Positions 1 to 6,284 of a DNA stretch of 6,644 nucleotides are shown one piece after another. Position numbers and translations under genes: made by a program. The DNA lies in the NCBI GenBank assembly GCA_027365515.1, contig DAHXMK010000211.1, positions 1-6,644 of the forward strand, written 5' to 3'. The DNA comes from Candidatus Aminicenantota bacterium (GTDB taxonomy: Bacteria > Acidobacteriota > UBA4820 > DSQY01). The notes below the pieces were generated by a model. That model was not told where the DNA came from and ran no database searches. It was given only the letters and a program-made list of their open reading frames with translations. Position 1 is the stretch's first letter. The number at the start of each line of letters is the position of its first letter.

Positions 1-29
1 CCCCTCCGACCTTTACCGAAACCCCGCCT
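1..29 (+). repeat. Foldback: reverse complement of 459-487
   Basis: All 29 bases are the exact reverse complement of 459-487 in the otsB coding region. The last six (24-29, CCGCCT) are shared with the true otsB sequence that follows, so the join shows 6 nt of microhomology. Bases 1-23 are therefore not genuine otsB upstream sequence. Confidence 0.93.
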
Positions 30-150
30 TTTCGCTCCGCTAAGGCTGCCGGCGGGGGGGCAGCATGGCGCCGAGCGGCGAAGGGCGGACGGGAGCGTAT
101 GGACGGCGAAGCTCGACCAGCTGGCGCTCGATTCGGCCAAGGAAACGCTT
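24..150 (+). repeat. Inverted repeat within otsB, left copy
   Basis: These 127 bases match the reverse complement of 6303-6428 with three differences: G at 48 (A in the right copy), seven against six G at 54-60, and G at 70 (A in the right copy). All three lie within 23 bases; 71-150 is identical. This copy keeps the OtsB reading frame and the canonical HGAE motif. Confidence 0.95.
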
Positions 151-591
151 CAATCATGGGCGACGGGCCGGCGAGGAACTTTCTTTGAAGACAAAGGCCT
201 CACGCTCGCGATTCATTACCGCGCCGCGCCAAGCTTGAAGAGCGAGGCCGAAAAGGCTGCCTATGAAGCGAGCCGGCTATTGGGAGGGGGGTTCGAGGTC
301 GTTTCTGGCAATATGATTTTTGAATTGCGTCCTAGCGCCTGGAACAAAGGGCGCGCGATCTGCGAGTTCATGGACGAGGAGCCATTTGACGGCCACATCC
401 CGGCATTTTTCGGGGACGACGCGACGGATGAGGACGGTTTCCTCGCCGTCAACTCATTAGGCGGGGTTTCGGTAAAGGTCGGAGGGGGGGCGACCGCCGC
501 CAGCTATAGGGCACGCAACGTTCGCGGCGTATGGAGGTGGCTCGGCGATTATGCGCGCCACATGGAGCTTCGGGCTCATGGGGAGCGGTGA
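25..591 (+). CDS. otsB: Trehalose-6-phosphate phosphatase, C-terminal part (5' truncated)
   Basis: This is the last step of the OtsAB pathway: hydrolysis of trehalose-6-phosphate to trehalose and phosphate by a cytoplasmic, Mg-dependent HAD-superfamily enzyme. The frame is open from the window edge, but recognisable OtsB begins at RLFAPLRLPAGGQHGAE (codons from 25). Family motifs follow in order: the HGAERR segment, EDKGLTLAIHYR, the ELRPSAWNKGRAI motif with its conserved Lys, GDDATDEDGF (HAD motif IV acidic residues) and GGVSVKVGGGATAASYRARNV near the C-terminus. About 188 residues are present. The N-terminal DxDGT nucleophile motif is missing here and is found instead at the other window end on the opposite strand. 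The TTG at 235 is internal to the domain and is not a credible start. The stop codon directly abuts the next gene's ATG, so the two are probably co-translated. Function is sure from motifs; the truncation is probably a chimeric-end artefact. Confidence 0.93.
   Translation, partial: RLFAPLRLPAGGQHGAERRRADGSVWTAKLDQLALDSAKETLQSWATGRRGTFFEDKGLTLAIHYRAAPSLKSEAEKAAYEASRLLGGGFEVVSGNMIFELRPSAWNKGRAICEFMDEEPFDGHIPAFFGDDATDEDGFLAVNSLGGVSVKVGGGATAASYRARNVRGVWRWLGDYARHMELRAHGER
459..487 (-). repeat. Partner of the foldback at 1-29
   Basis: This segment encodes GGVSVKVGG of OtsB in its proper place. Its reverse complement makes up the first 29 bases of the window. It adjoins a G-run (484-490), where the foldback breaks off at the window edge. 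Confidence 0.93.
580..585 (+). promoter_or_regulatory. Ribosome binding site of the GH15 gene
   Basis: GGGGAG lies inside the last codons of otsB, 6 nt before ATG 592. It supports that start and translational coupling with otsB, whose TGA (589-591) is immediately upstream. Confidence 0.6.
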
Positions 592-2373
592 ATGGATAAC
601 CTAGAGTTGGGACTCATTGGCAACGGTTCAATCAGCGCCTTAATTGGGCCGTTGGCACAGATGGTATGGTCATGTATGCCGAGGTTTGACGGGGATCCGG
701 TCTTTTGCTCTTTGCTTGGCAAGCCGGAAGCGAGCCGTGGAGAATTTTCAATAGAAGTGATGGATTTTTCGCGCGCGGAGCAGAGCTATATTCGCAACAC
801 GGCCATCCTAGTCACCACTCTTTACGACGAGGGCGGCGGCGCCGTCGAGATCACCGATTTTGCACCGCGGTTCAAGCAATTTGGCCGTTCCTTCTACCCG
901 ATGATGCTCGTGCGCAGGGTTCGGCGGCTCGCTGGAAGCCCATCTGTCCGCATCCGTCTCGAACCCGCGTTTGGCTACGGAGCGGAAGCACCGGACGTGA
1001 CTTTTGGCAGCAACCACGTGAGGTACGTCTCGCCTCAACTCGTTGTTCGTCTGACGACCGACGCGTCCATCGCGGCGGTGCTGGAACAGACTCCATTTGT
1101 CCTTGACGGCGACGTGACGCTGATCCTTGGGCCCGATGAGACGCTCTCCGACAACCCGGGGGAATTGGGGCAACGCTTTTTCGGAGCGACGCGCAACTAC
1201 TGGAGGGACTGGGTCCGCTTCCTGGGGATACCGTTTGAATGGCAGGAGGCGGTTATTCGCGCTGCGATAACCATAAAGCTCGCCGCGCTGGAGGACACCG
1301 GGGCCATCGTGGCCGCGATGACGACGTCGCTTCCGGAGGCGCCATGCAGCGGCCGGAATTGGGACTACCGCTATTGCTGGCTTAGAGACAGCTACTTCGT
1401 GGTATCGGCGCTCAACCGGTTAAGCGTCACCAGGACCATGGAGCGCTACCTTCACTATATCATCAACCTGGCCGCCGCCCAGCGCGGTGGCGGGTTGCAG
1501 CCGGTTTACGGATTGTCCGGGCGGCCGGATCTGAAGGAGGAAATAGTGGCCAGCCTTCCGGGCTTCGGCGGCATGGGGCCGGTCCGAAAGGGCAACGACG
1601 CTTGCCGCCAGAGGCAGAACGATGTATACGGGGCGGCCATTTTGTCGGCCACCCACATGTTTTTCGATGAGCGCATTGAGCACATGGGCAACGCGGGGCT
1701 CTTCGCCCAACTTGAGTCGCTTGGTGAACTGGCACGCGTGGCGTACGACAAGCCCGACGCCGGCATATGGGAGTTTCGGTCCAAGGAAAAGGTCCACACT
1801 TACTCCAGCGTGATGTGCTGGGTAGCATGTGACCGCCTGGGGCGCATTGCCACGAAACTCGGCTTGAAGGACAGGGCGGCCTATTGGCGCGGCGTGTCCG
1901 AGCAAATCCATGCGGTGATCTGCGAACGGGCTTGGAACCGAGAAATGGGCACATTCGTGGAAAGCTTTGACGGCAATGAGCTGGACGCGAGCCTTTTGCT
2001 GCTTCACGAGCTTGGTTTCCTGCCCGCCGGCGATCCGAGGTTCGCGGGCACGGTGGCCGCGGTAGAGCGCGACCTCAAGCGCGGCGATTTTATTTTCAGG
2101 TACACGGGCGAGGACGACTTTGGAACGCCGACGACGGCCTTCTTGGTGTGCACCTTCTGGTACATTGATGCCCTGGCCGCCTTGGGGAGGATAGAAGAGG
2201 CACGCGGCTTGTTCCTGAAGCTTCTTGGCTGCCGGAATTCGCTGGGGCTCCTTTCTGAGGACATAGATCCCGTGAGTCGCCGGCTGTGGGGGAACTTTCC
2301 GCAGACTTACAGCATGGTAGGGCTGATAAACTCGGCCATGCGGTTGAGCAAAGGATGGGAGGGGGTATTCTGA
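592..2373 (+). CDS. GH15 glycoside hydrolase (glucoamylase/trehalase-like)
   Basis: A 593-residue protein of family GH15, inverting alpha-glucoside hydrolases with an (alpha/alpha)6 barrel. The N-terminal beta-domain typical of bacterial GH15 trehalase-like proteins spans about 1-200 (starting LGLIGNGSISALIGP). The catalytic barrel covers about 210-590, with GRNWDYRYCWLRDSYF (254-269) forming the glucose-binding subsite, K315-E316-E317 just before GFGGMGPVRKGN as the likely general acid, the QRQNDVYG motif (340-347), HTYSSVMCWVACDR (402-414) and LLSEDIDP with E556 as the likely general base, followed by GNFPQTYS (567-574). Length is typical and no signal peptide is seen, so it should be cytoplasmic. 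ATG 592 follows the otsB stop with no gap and has a GGGGAG ribosome site at 580-585. The substrate cannot be read from sequence: mycobacterial GH15 members are trehalases and others are glucoamylases. Its place between otsB and otsA is conserved in several Proteobacteria and argues for a role in trehalose or alpha-glucan turnover. Confidence 0.93.
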   Translation: MDNLELGLIGNGSISALIGPLAQMVWSCMPRFDGDPVFCSLLGKPEASRGEFSIEVMDFSRAEQSYIRNTAILVTTLYDEGGGAVEITDFAPRFKQFGRSFYPMMLVRRVRRLAGSPSVRIRLEPAFGYGAEAPDVTFGSNHVRYVSPQLVVRLTTDASIAAVLEQTPFVLDGDVTLILGPDETLSDNPGELGQRFFGATRNYWRDWVRFLGIPFEWQEAVIRAAITIKLAALEDTGAIVAAMTTSLPEAPCSGRNWDYRYCWLRDSYFVVSALNRLSVTRTMERYLHYIINLAAAQRGGGLQPVYGLSGRPDLKEEIVASLPGFGGMGPVRKGNDACRQRQNDVYGAAILSATHMFFDERIEHMGNAGLFAQLESLGELARVAYDKPDAGIWEFRSKEKVHTYSSVMCWVACDRLGRIATKLGLKDRAAYWRGVSEQIHAVICERAWNREMGTFVESFDGNELDASLLLLHELGFLPAGDPRFAGTVAAVERDLKRGDFIFRYTGEDDFGTPTTAFLVCTFWYIDALAALGRIEEARGLFLKLLGCRNSLGLLSEDIDPVSRRLWGNFPQTYSMVGLINSAMRLSKGWEGVF

Positions 2374-2422
2374 CGCCCGGAATGAGAACCGTCTTGGTTC
2401 ATGATGGGCCAGGGCTTTCCTG

Positions 2423-2429
2423 AAGGAGG
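2423..2429 (+). promoter_or_regulatory. Strong Shine-Dalgarno site that sets the otsA start
   Basis: AAGGAGG is a near-perfect anti-16S match. It lies downstream of the in-frame ATGs at 2401 and 2404, which would leave it inside the coding region. It sits 4 nt before ATG 2434 and 10 nt before ATG 2440, so one of these two is the likely start. Confidence 0.75.
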
Positions 2430-2433
2430 CTTC

Positions 2434-4725
2434 ATGGCTATGACGGCGCAGTCTCAGCTGGCTCGCTCCTTGCGCCTAGGATTGTTCATCGCTGCGGTCG
2501 TGGGAAGCGTCAGCGGCATGTTCGCGTGGTACCAGGTGAGGGTGGAGCGCCGGATTGACATGTCCGACGTCACCCGCCGGGGAGAGGCTCTGGCTGAACA
2601 GCTCATGTCGCCCGTGGAAACAGCCCTTGCGATGCCTGACCCCGACGCGCACGCCGCCCTATGGCAGCGCTTGGGCGGTTATCATCGCGTCATAGGGTAC
2701 GCGGTCTTCAGGCCCGACGGCAGGCTTATCGCGGCCAATGGCGCGGTCGTTGAATTTTGGGAGCGTTTGCTGCACGCTGTCCATCTGGCGGCGAAAAGCG
2801 ACGCCAATGCCGTTGAGATCACCCGCTTCAAGGGCAATCCCCTCCACCTTCTGGCCGTGCCTTGCGAGGCCGGCGACCAATCTGTTGCCGGAGTCCTGGT
2901 AGTCGTGCAGGACGTCTCTTTCGTTGAGGACCGGGCCAATGCCAGGCTGATTCATTACGGATTCTGGGTCCTGATGATCACGCTGCTGACGGCCACGCTG
3001 GTTGGCATCGCCAACTGGCTCGTTTACGAAAGGCCGCTCCAGGTGTTGGCGCATTGGATGAGGCGATTGCGAACCGAAAACGCCGACGAGGCGCCGCCGC
3101 CGGGGCTGCCTTCCCAGCTATTGCGAAGCGAGACCAGAAGGCTGGCGGCGTCTCTTCACGCGGCCAGGGTGGTAAACGAAAGCAGGTCGGGCGAAGTCAT
3201 CCGGGCCGAGGAAGCATGGGGCCGCGACAGGTTGCGCGCGCAGGCCTTGGCGGCGCTTGGTGAAAGCCGCCAGCTTGTGGTTGTAAGCAACCGAGAGCCG
3301 TACATGCACCAGTTGGAGGATGGCAAGGTCAATGTCGTAGTGCCAGCCGGCGGCTTGGTAGCCGGACTGGACCCGGTCCTTCAGGCATGCGGCGGGGTAT
3401 GGATTGCCCATGGCTCTGGCGAAGCCGACCGGCAGGCTTCCGACGCACAAGGCAGGCTTGAGGTCCCGCCTGACGATCCCCGGTACACGCTAAAGAGAAT
3501 CTGGCTGACAAGGGAAGAGGAACAGGGCTACTATTACGGTTTCTCCAACGAAGGGCTATGGCCCCTTTGCCACCTGGCCCACGAGCGCCCCGTCTTTAGG
3601 GCAACGGATTGGGAGCTTTACAAAAAGACGAACGAGCGATTCGCCCGCGCGGTGCTAGACGAGGTAAAAGGTGGCGGTGGCATGGTGCTAGTGCAGGATT
3701 ACCAACTCGCTCTTGTCCCGAGACTAATCAAGGAAGCGAGGCCGGACGTGCGGATTGGCCTTTTCTGGCACATACCGTGGCCAAATTCAGAGGTGTTTCG
3801 GATATGTCCGTACGGCCAATCTTTGCTCGCGGGGATTTTAGGGGCCGACCTGCTGGGGTTCCACCTTCAACAATACTGCAACAATTTTCTCGATACGGTT
3901 GACCGCCTTATAGAATCGCGAATGGATTGGGACCATTTCGCCGTGGAGTTCAAGGGACATGTATCACAAGTGCAGCCTTTCCCGATCAGCGTGCAGGACT
4001 GGGCTGAACGCAAGGTCCCTCAAGGCGATGAACTCGCGGCTCAAATAAGCGAGCTTAAGAGCAAATACAAGCTGCACAATTCCTATGTCGCCGTCGGCGT
4101 GGACAGGATTGATTACACGAAGGGCCTTCCAGAGCGATTTCGCGCGGTGGGGAGATTTCTTGACAAGTACCCGCAATTTTGTGGGCGCTTTACTTTCGTT
4201 GAACTGGGAGCGCCAAGCCGGACGCACATTCCACGATACAGAGACCTGCTTGCGGAGCTTGAGGCCATCGCCGACGAAATAAACTGGAAGTTCGAGACGG
4301 ATTCATGGAAGCCCATTCACTTCGTGGCGGCGCATCATGACGTTAGGACCGTGCACGCATTCCTAAGCATGGCTCCCATGTGCATAGTCAGTTCACTTCA
4401 CGATGGCATGAACCTGGTTGCCAAAGAGTACGTCGCGGCTCAATCCTCGTGCGATGGCACATTGGTCCTGTCCGAGTTTGCCGGGGCCGCGCGAGAGCTG
4501 GCCGACGCCTTGATCGTCAACCCTTACGATACCGAGCAATTCGCGGAAGCTATCCACCAGGGAGTAGTCATGGGCGAGGCCGAGCGGAGAGAAAGGATGC
4601 AGAGAATGCGCCAAGTGGTGGAAGAGCGGAACATTTACCGCTGGGCGGGCGACTTTATCACAAAGCTTTCAGCAACTCGCGGACAGGAAAGCAATAACGC
4701 TACGGCGGCTTCGGGCGGGGCGTAA
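2434..4725 (+). CDS. otsA: Membrane-anchored, sensor-fused trehalose-6-phosphate synthase (GT20)
   Basis: This GT20 enzyme makes trehalose-6-phosphate from UDP-glucose and glucose-6-phosphate. It is 763 residues from ATG 2434, against about 470 for E. coli OtsA; the extra length is N-terminal. Residue numbers below count from the upstream ATG at 2401; subtract 11 for the chosen start. A membrane helix at about 22-44 is followed by an extracytoplasmic region at 45-183 with Cache/PAS-like strands (IGYAVFRPDGRLIAAN, VAGVLVVVQDVSFVED), a second helix at about 186-208, a HAMP-like linker (RPLQVLAHWMRRLR to about 256) and a charged, probably helical stretch to about 288. The catalytic domain spans about 290-757: VVVSNRE (R298), PAGGL (316-319), the NEGLWP tryptophan (W387), QDYQ (D433), HIPWP (H457), VDRIDYTKGLPERF (R569, K574) and DGMNLVAKEY (D668-Y677). 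All main substrate-binding residues appear present, so it should be active. The gene lies 60 nt after the GH15 gene and is probably in the same operon. The sensor role is inferred; the ligand is unknown. Confidence 0.93.
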   Translation: MAMTAQSQLARSLRLGLFIAAVVGSVSGMFAWYQVRVERRIDMSDVTRRGEALAEQLMSPVETALAMPDPDAHAALWQRLGGYHRVIGYAVFRPDGRLIAANGAVVEFWERLLHAVHLAAKSDANAVEITRFKGNPLHLLAVPCEAGDQSVAGVLVVVQDVSFVEDRANARLIHYGFWVLMITLLTATLVGIANWLVYERPLQVLAHWMRRLRTENADEAPPPGLPSQLLRSETRRLAASLHAARVVNESRSGEVIRAEEAWGRDRLRAQALAALGESRQLVVVSNREPYMHQLEDGKVNVVVPAGGLVAGLDPVLQACGGVWIAHGSGEADRQASDAQGRLEVPPDDPRYTLKRIWLTREEEQGYYYGFSNEGLWPLCHLAHERPVFRATDWELYKKTNERFARAVLDEVKGGGGMVLVQDYQLALVPRLIKEARPDVRIGLFWHIPWPNSEVFRICPYGQSLLAGILGADLLGFHLQQYCNNFLDTVDRLIESRMDWDHFAVEFKGHVSQVQPFPISVQDWAERKVPQGDELAAQISELKSKYKLHNSYVAVGVDRIDYTKGLPERFRAVGRFLDKYPQFCGRFTFVELGAPSRTHIPRYRDLLAELEAIADEINWKFETDSWKPIHFVAAHHDVRTVHAFLSMAPMCIVSSLHDGMNLVAKEYVAAQSSCDGTLVLSEFAGAARELADALIVNPYDTEQFAEAIHQGVVMGEAERRERMQRMRQVVEERNIYRWAGDFITKLSATRGQESNNATAASGGA

Positions 4726-4746
4726 GCAGGGCGACTTCGTCCCTGC
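4726..4746 (+). other. Small hairpin right after the otsA stop
   Basis: GCAGGG (4726-4731) can pair with CCCTGC (4741-4746) around a 9-nt loop. No T-run follows, so it is not a convincing intrinsic terminator. It could be an mRNA-stabilising or attenuating structure, or chance in GC-rich DNA. Confidence 0.3.
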
Positions 4747-4906
4747 GCGCGCTGACGTAGAAAGGAATTGTGCTTTGCCAAGAGCGGAGGATCGGCGCCG
4801 CTGAGCCGCCTAACCGCGCTGAACGGTGTCAAGCAGCGTCCCGCTGCAAAACTCCGAACGCGCAAGAGCCGCTTCGCATCTCCCGCCCCACGCGTACCAT
4901 TCGTGC

Positions 4907-4912
4907 TAAAAT
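4907..4912 (+). promoter_or_regulatory. Possible -10 element upstream of clc
   Basis: TAAAAT matches the sigma70 -10 consensus at 5 of 6 positions and lies in the only AT-rich stretch of the intergenic region, about 47 nt before the clc ATG. There is no good -35 hexamer at 16-18 nt spacing, so this is weak. Confidence 0.22.
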
Positions 4913-4958
4913 TACAATTCAGGCAGTGGATCTGGAGCCTGGCAGAAATGGTTGTCCA

Positions 4959-6284
4959 ATGACGCTGGAACGCAAATCGGGTTTCAAGCGGGCGCTGATT
5001 CGCTTTGCTGGCGGCCATCCCCTTGATTCCATTCACGCTTTAAGGCGGTGGGAGAGGATGTTGCTGCGCCAAGTACTCCTTTCCGCTGGAGTGGGAATCG
5101 CCACCGGTTTTCTCATCGCTGCGGTGGATTATCTCGTCAGCGACCAGGCAGTGTGGTTTCTTTATGACATCTCAACCCCGGCCGTTCTTCTCCTTCTGCC
5201 ATTCGTGGCGATTGTTTTAGCGCGTGGCTGCATTCGTTATGCCGTGCCCAGCCGGGAGGGAGAGCTTACCGAAGATTACATTCATATTTTTCATGAACCG
5301 AAGACAGCGATGCGTTGGAGCAACCTTCCAGGGAAACTGCTCGCGAGCCTTATCACTATCGCTGGCGGAGGGGCTCTCGGGCTCGAAGGACCTGCCGTAT
5401 ATCTGGGAGCGAATCTGGGCGATTCCTACCAGAGGCGGCAAGAAGGACTATTCCGGGGCGAACACCGGAAGTTTCTCCTGGTAGCCGGCGCCGCGGCGGG
5501 GATGGCCGCGCTCTTCAGGGCGCCATTGACCGGAGTGATATTCGCCCTCGAAGTGCCATACCTTGACGGCCTTGCTGGGTTCGCCCTTGTTCCGGCCCTT
5601 GTCGCCTCTTCGTCTGGATACCTCACGTTCGTTTTGATGGTGGGAAGCGAGCCGCTATTCAGGGTCGTTCCTCCCAAGGGATTTGACCTACAGGATATTT
5701 TTCTTGCGGTCGTCTTGGGCCTTCTTTGTGCCATTGGCGCGAGGCTGTTCGCTCTTTGTTTGCATGGCGCCGTGTCGTTAAGGGAGCGGCTTCCCGTCTG
5801 GCTTTCAGTCAGCCTGGGGGGGTTGGGGGTCGGCGCCATCGCCGTCGCCGTTTTTTCCATCTTTGGACAGGCAATGACTTTCGGTCCTGGGTATCGGTTG
5901 ATTCAGCACGTTATGGACAACCGCATGACTTTTTCGAGCCTGACTATACTTTTCGCCGCGCGCTTCGCCGCAACCATACTGACGGTTGAAGGGGGCGGCA
6001 TCGGCGGACTCTTCTTCCCTCAAGCCGTTATGGGGGTTCTGTTGGGATGCATGGCGTCCCATTTTGCCCCTGGCGCCACGCCCGGGCTTCTCCCTCTCGT
6101 CGGTTTGGCCGCATTTGTCGGCGCGGGTTACCGCGTGCCCCTGGCGGCGGTGGCTTTCGTGGCCGAGACGACCGGAACGGCATGGGCATTCATTCCAGCG
6201 GTGATAGCTTCAGTGACCGCCTTCCTCGCCATGGGCGGAAGCGGCATTTCGAAAATGCAACGCACTTATTCCAGCGCAAAATGA
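4959..6284 (+). CDS. ClC-family chloride channel / Cl-/H+ antiporter
   Basis: A 441-residue integral membrane protein of the voltage-gated chloride channel (ClC) family. The first clear membrane helix is at about 37-60. GGGALGLEGPAVYLGA (136-151) is the GxEGP motif, with E143 at the place of the gating glutamate (E148 of E. coli ClC-ec1). GAAAGMAALFRAPLTGVIFALE (177-198) is the second ClC signature, GGGIGGLFFPQAVMG (345-359) the third, and GAGYRVPLAAVAFVAETTG (388-406) the last conserved helix pair. The GSGIP filter motif of ClC-ec1 is replaced by a PSREGELTEDYI segment (97-108), as in the bacterial subfamily with PxxxGxxTDxxI there. After FALE comes Val, where ClC-ec1 has proton glutamate E203. 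ATG 4959 was chosen because residues upstream in frame look non-coding, but it has no good ribosome site; GTG 4770 (after AAAGGA) and GTG 4926 are alternatives. No cytoplasmic CBS domains are present. Ion preference and channel versus exchanger mode cannot be decided here. Confidence 0.9.
   Translation: MTLERKSGFKRALIRFAGGHPLDSIHALRRWERMLLRQVLLSAGVGIATGFLIAAVDYLVSDQAVWFLYDISTPAVLLLLPFVAIVLARGCIRYAVPSREGELTEDYIHIFHEPKTAMRWSNLPGKLLASLITIAGGGALGLEGPAVYLGANLGDSYQRRQEGLFRGEHRKFLLVAGAAAGMAALFRAPLTGVIFALEVPYLDGLAGFALVPALVASSSGYLTFVLMVGSEPLFRVVPPKGFDLQDIFLAVVLGLLCAIGARLFALCLHGAVSLRERLPVWLSVSLGGLGVGAIAVAVFSIFGQAMTFGPGYRLIQHVMDNRMTFSSLTILFAARFAATILTVEGGGIGGLFFPQAVMGVLLGCMASHFAPGATPGLLPLVGLAAFVGAGYRVPLAAVAFVAETTGTAWAFIPAVIASVTAFLAMGGSGISKMQRTYSSAK

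Larger units (their letters stand above)
4726..4958 (+). other. otsA-clc intergenic region, probably non-coding
   Basis: This 233-nt gap separates otsA from the chosen clc start. Two + frames are open through much of it. One runs in frame into clc from GTG 4770 and would add 63 residues rich in Arg, Cys and Pro with no membrane or ClC character. The other runs from TTG 4768 and stops at TGA 4960-4962, overlapping the clc ATG as ATGA. Neither resembles a protein I recognise. Composition turns locally AT-rich at about 4905-4920, which would suit a promoter for clc. Confidence 0.45.

Noticed and set aside
235..591. A separate 118-residue gene starting at TTG 235
   Set aside because: It is the interior of otsB in the same frame. 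OtsB sequence continues upstream to about 25, and the TTG lies inside the domain with no start context.
1420..2007. Long antisense open frame (195 codons) opposite the GH15 gene
   Set aside because: The + strand shows a full set of GH15 motifs here. The antisense frame has no recognisable domain and is a usual by-product of high-GC coding DNA.
2386..2400. Hairpin GAACC-GTCTT-GGTTC between GH15 and otsA as a terminator
   Set aside because: The stem is only 5 bp and no T-run follows, and the close spacing with a strong ribosome site favours read-through.
2401..2433. Upstream otsA starts at ATG 2401 or 2404
   Set aside because: They would put the strong AAGGAGG site inside the coding region, and no ribosome site precedes them. 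The start at 2434 or 2440 fits better.
4827..4832. TTGACA on the minus strand as a -35 box
   Set aside because: No -10 hexamer lies at 16-18 nt on that strand and no minus-strand gene would be served by it.
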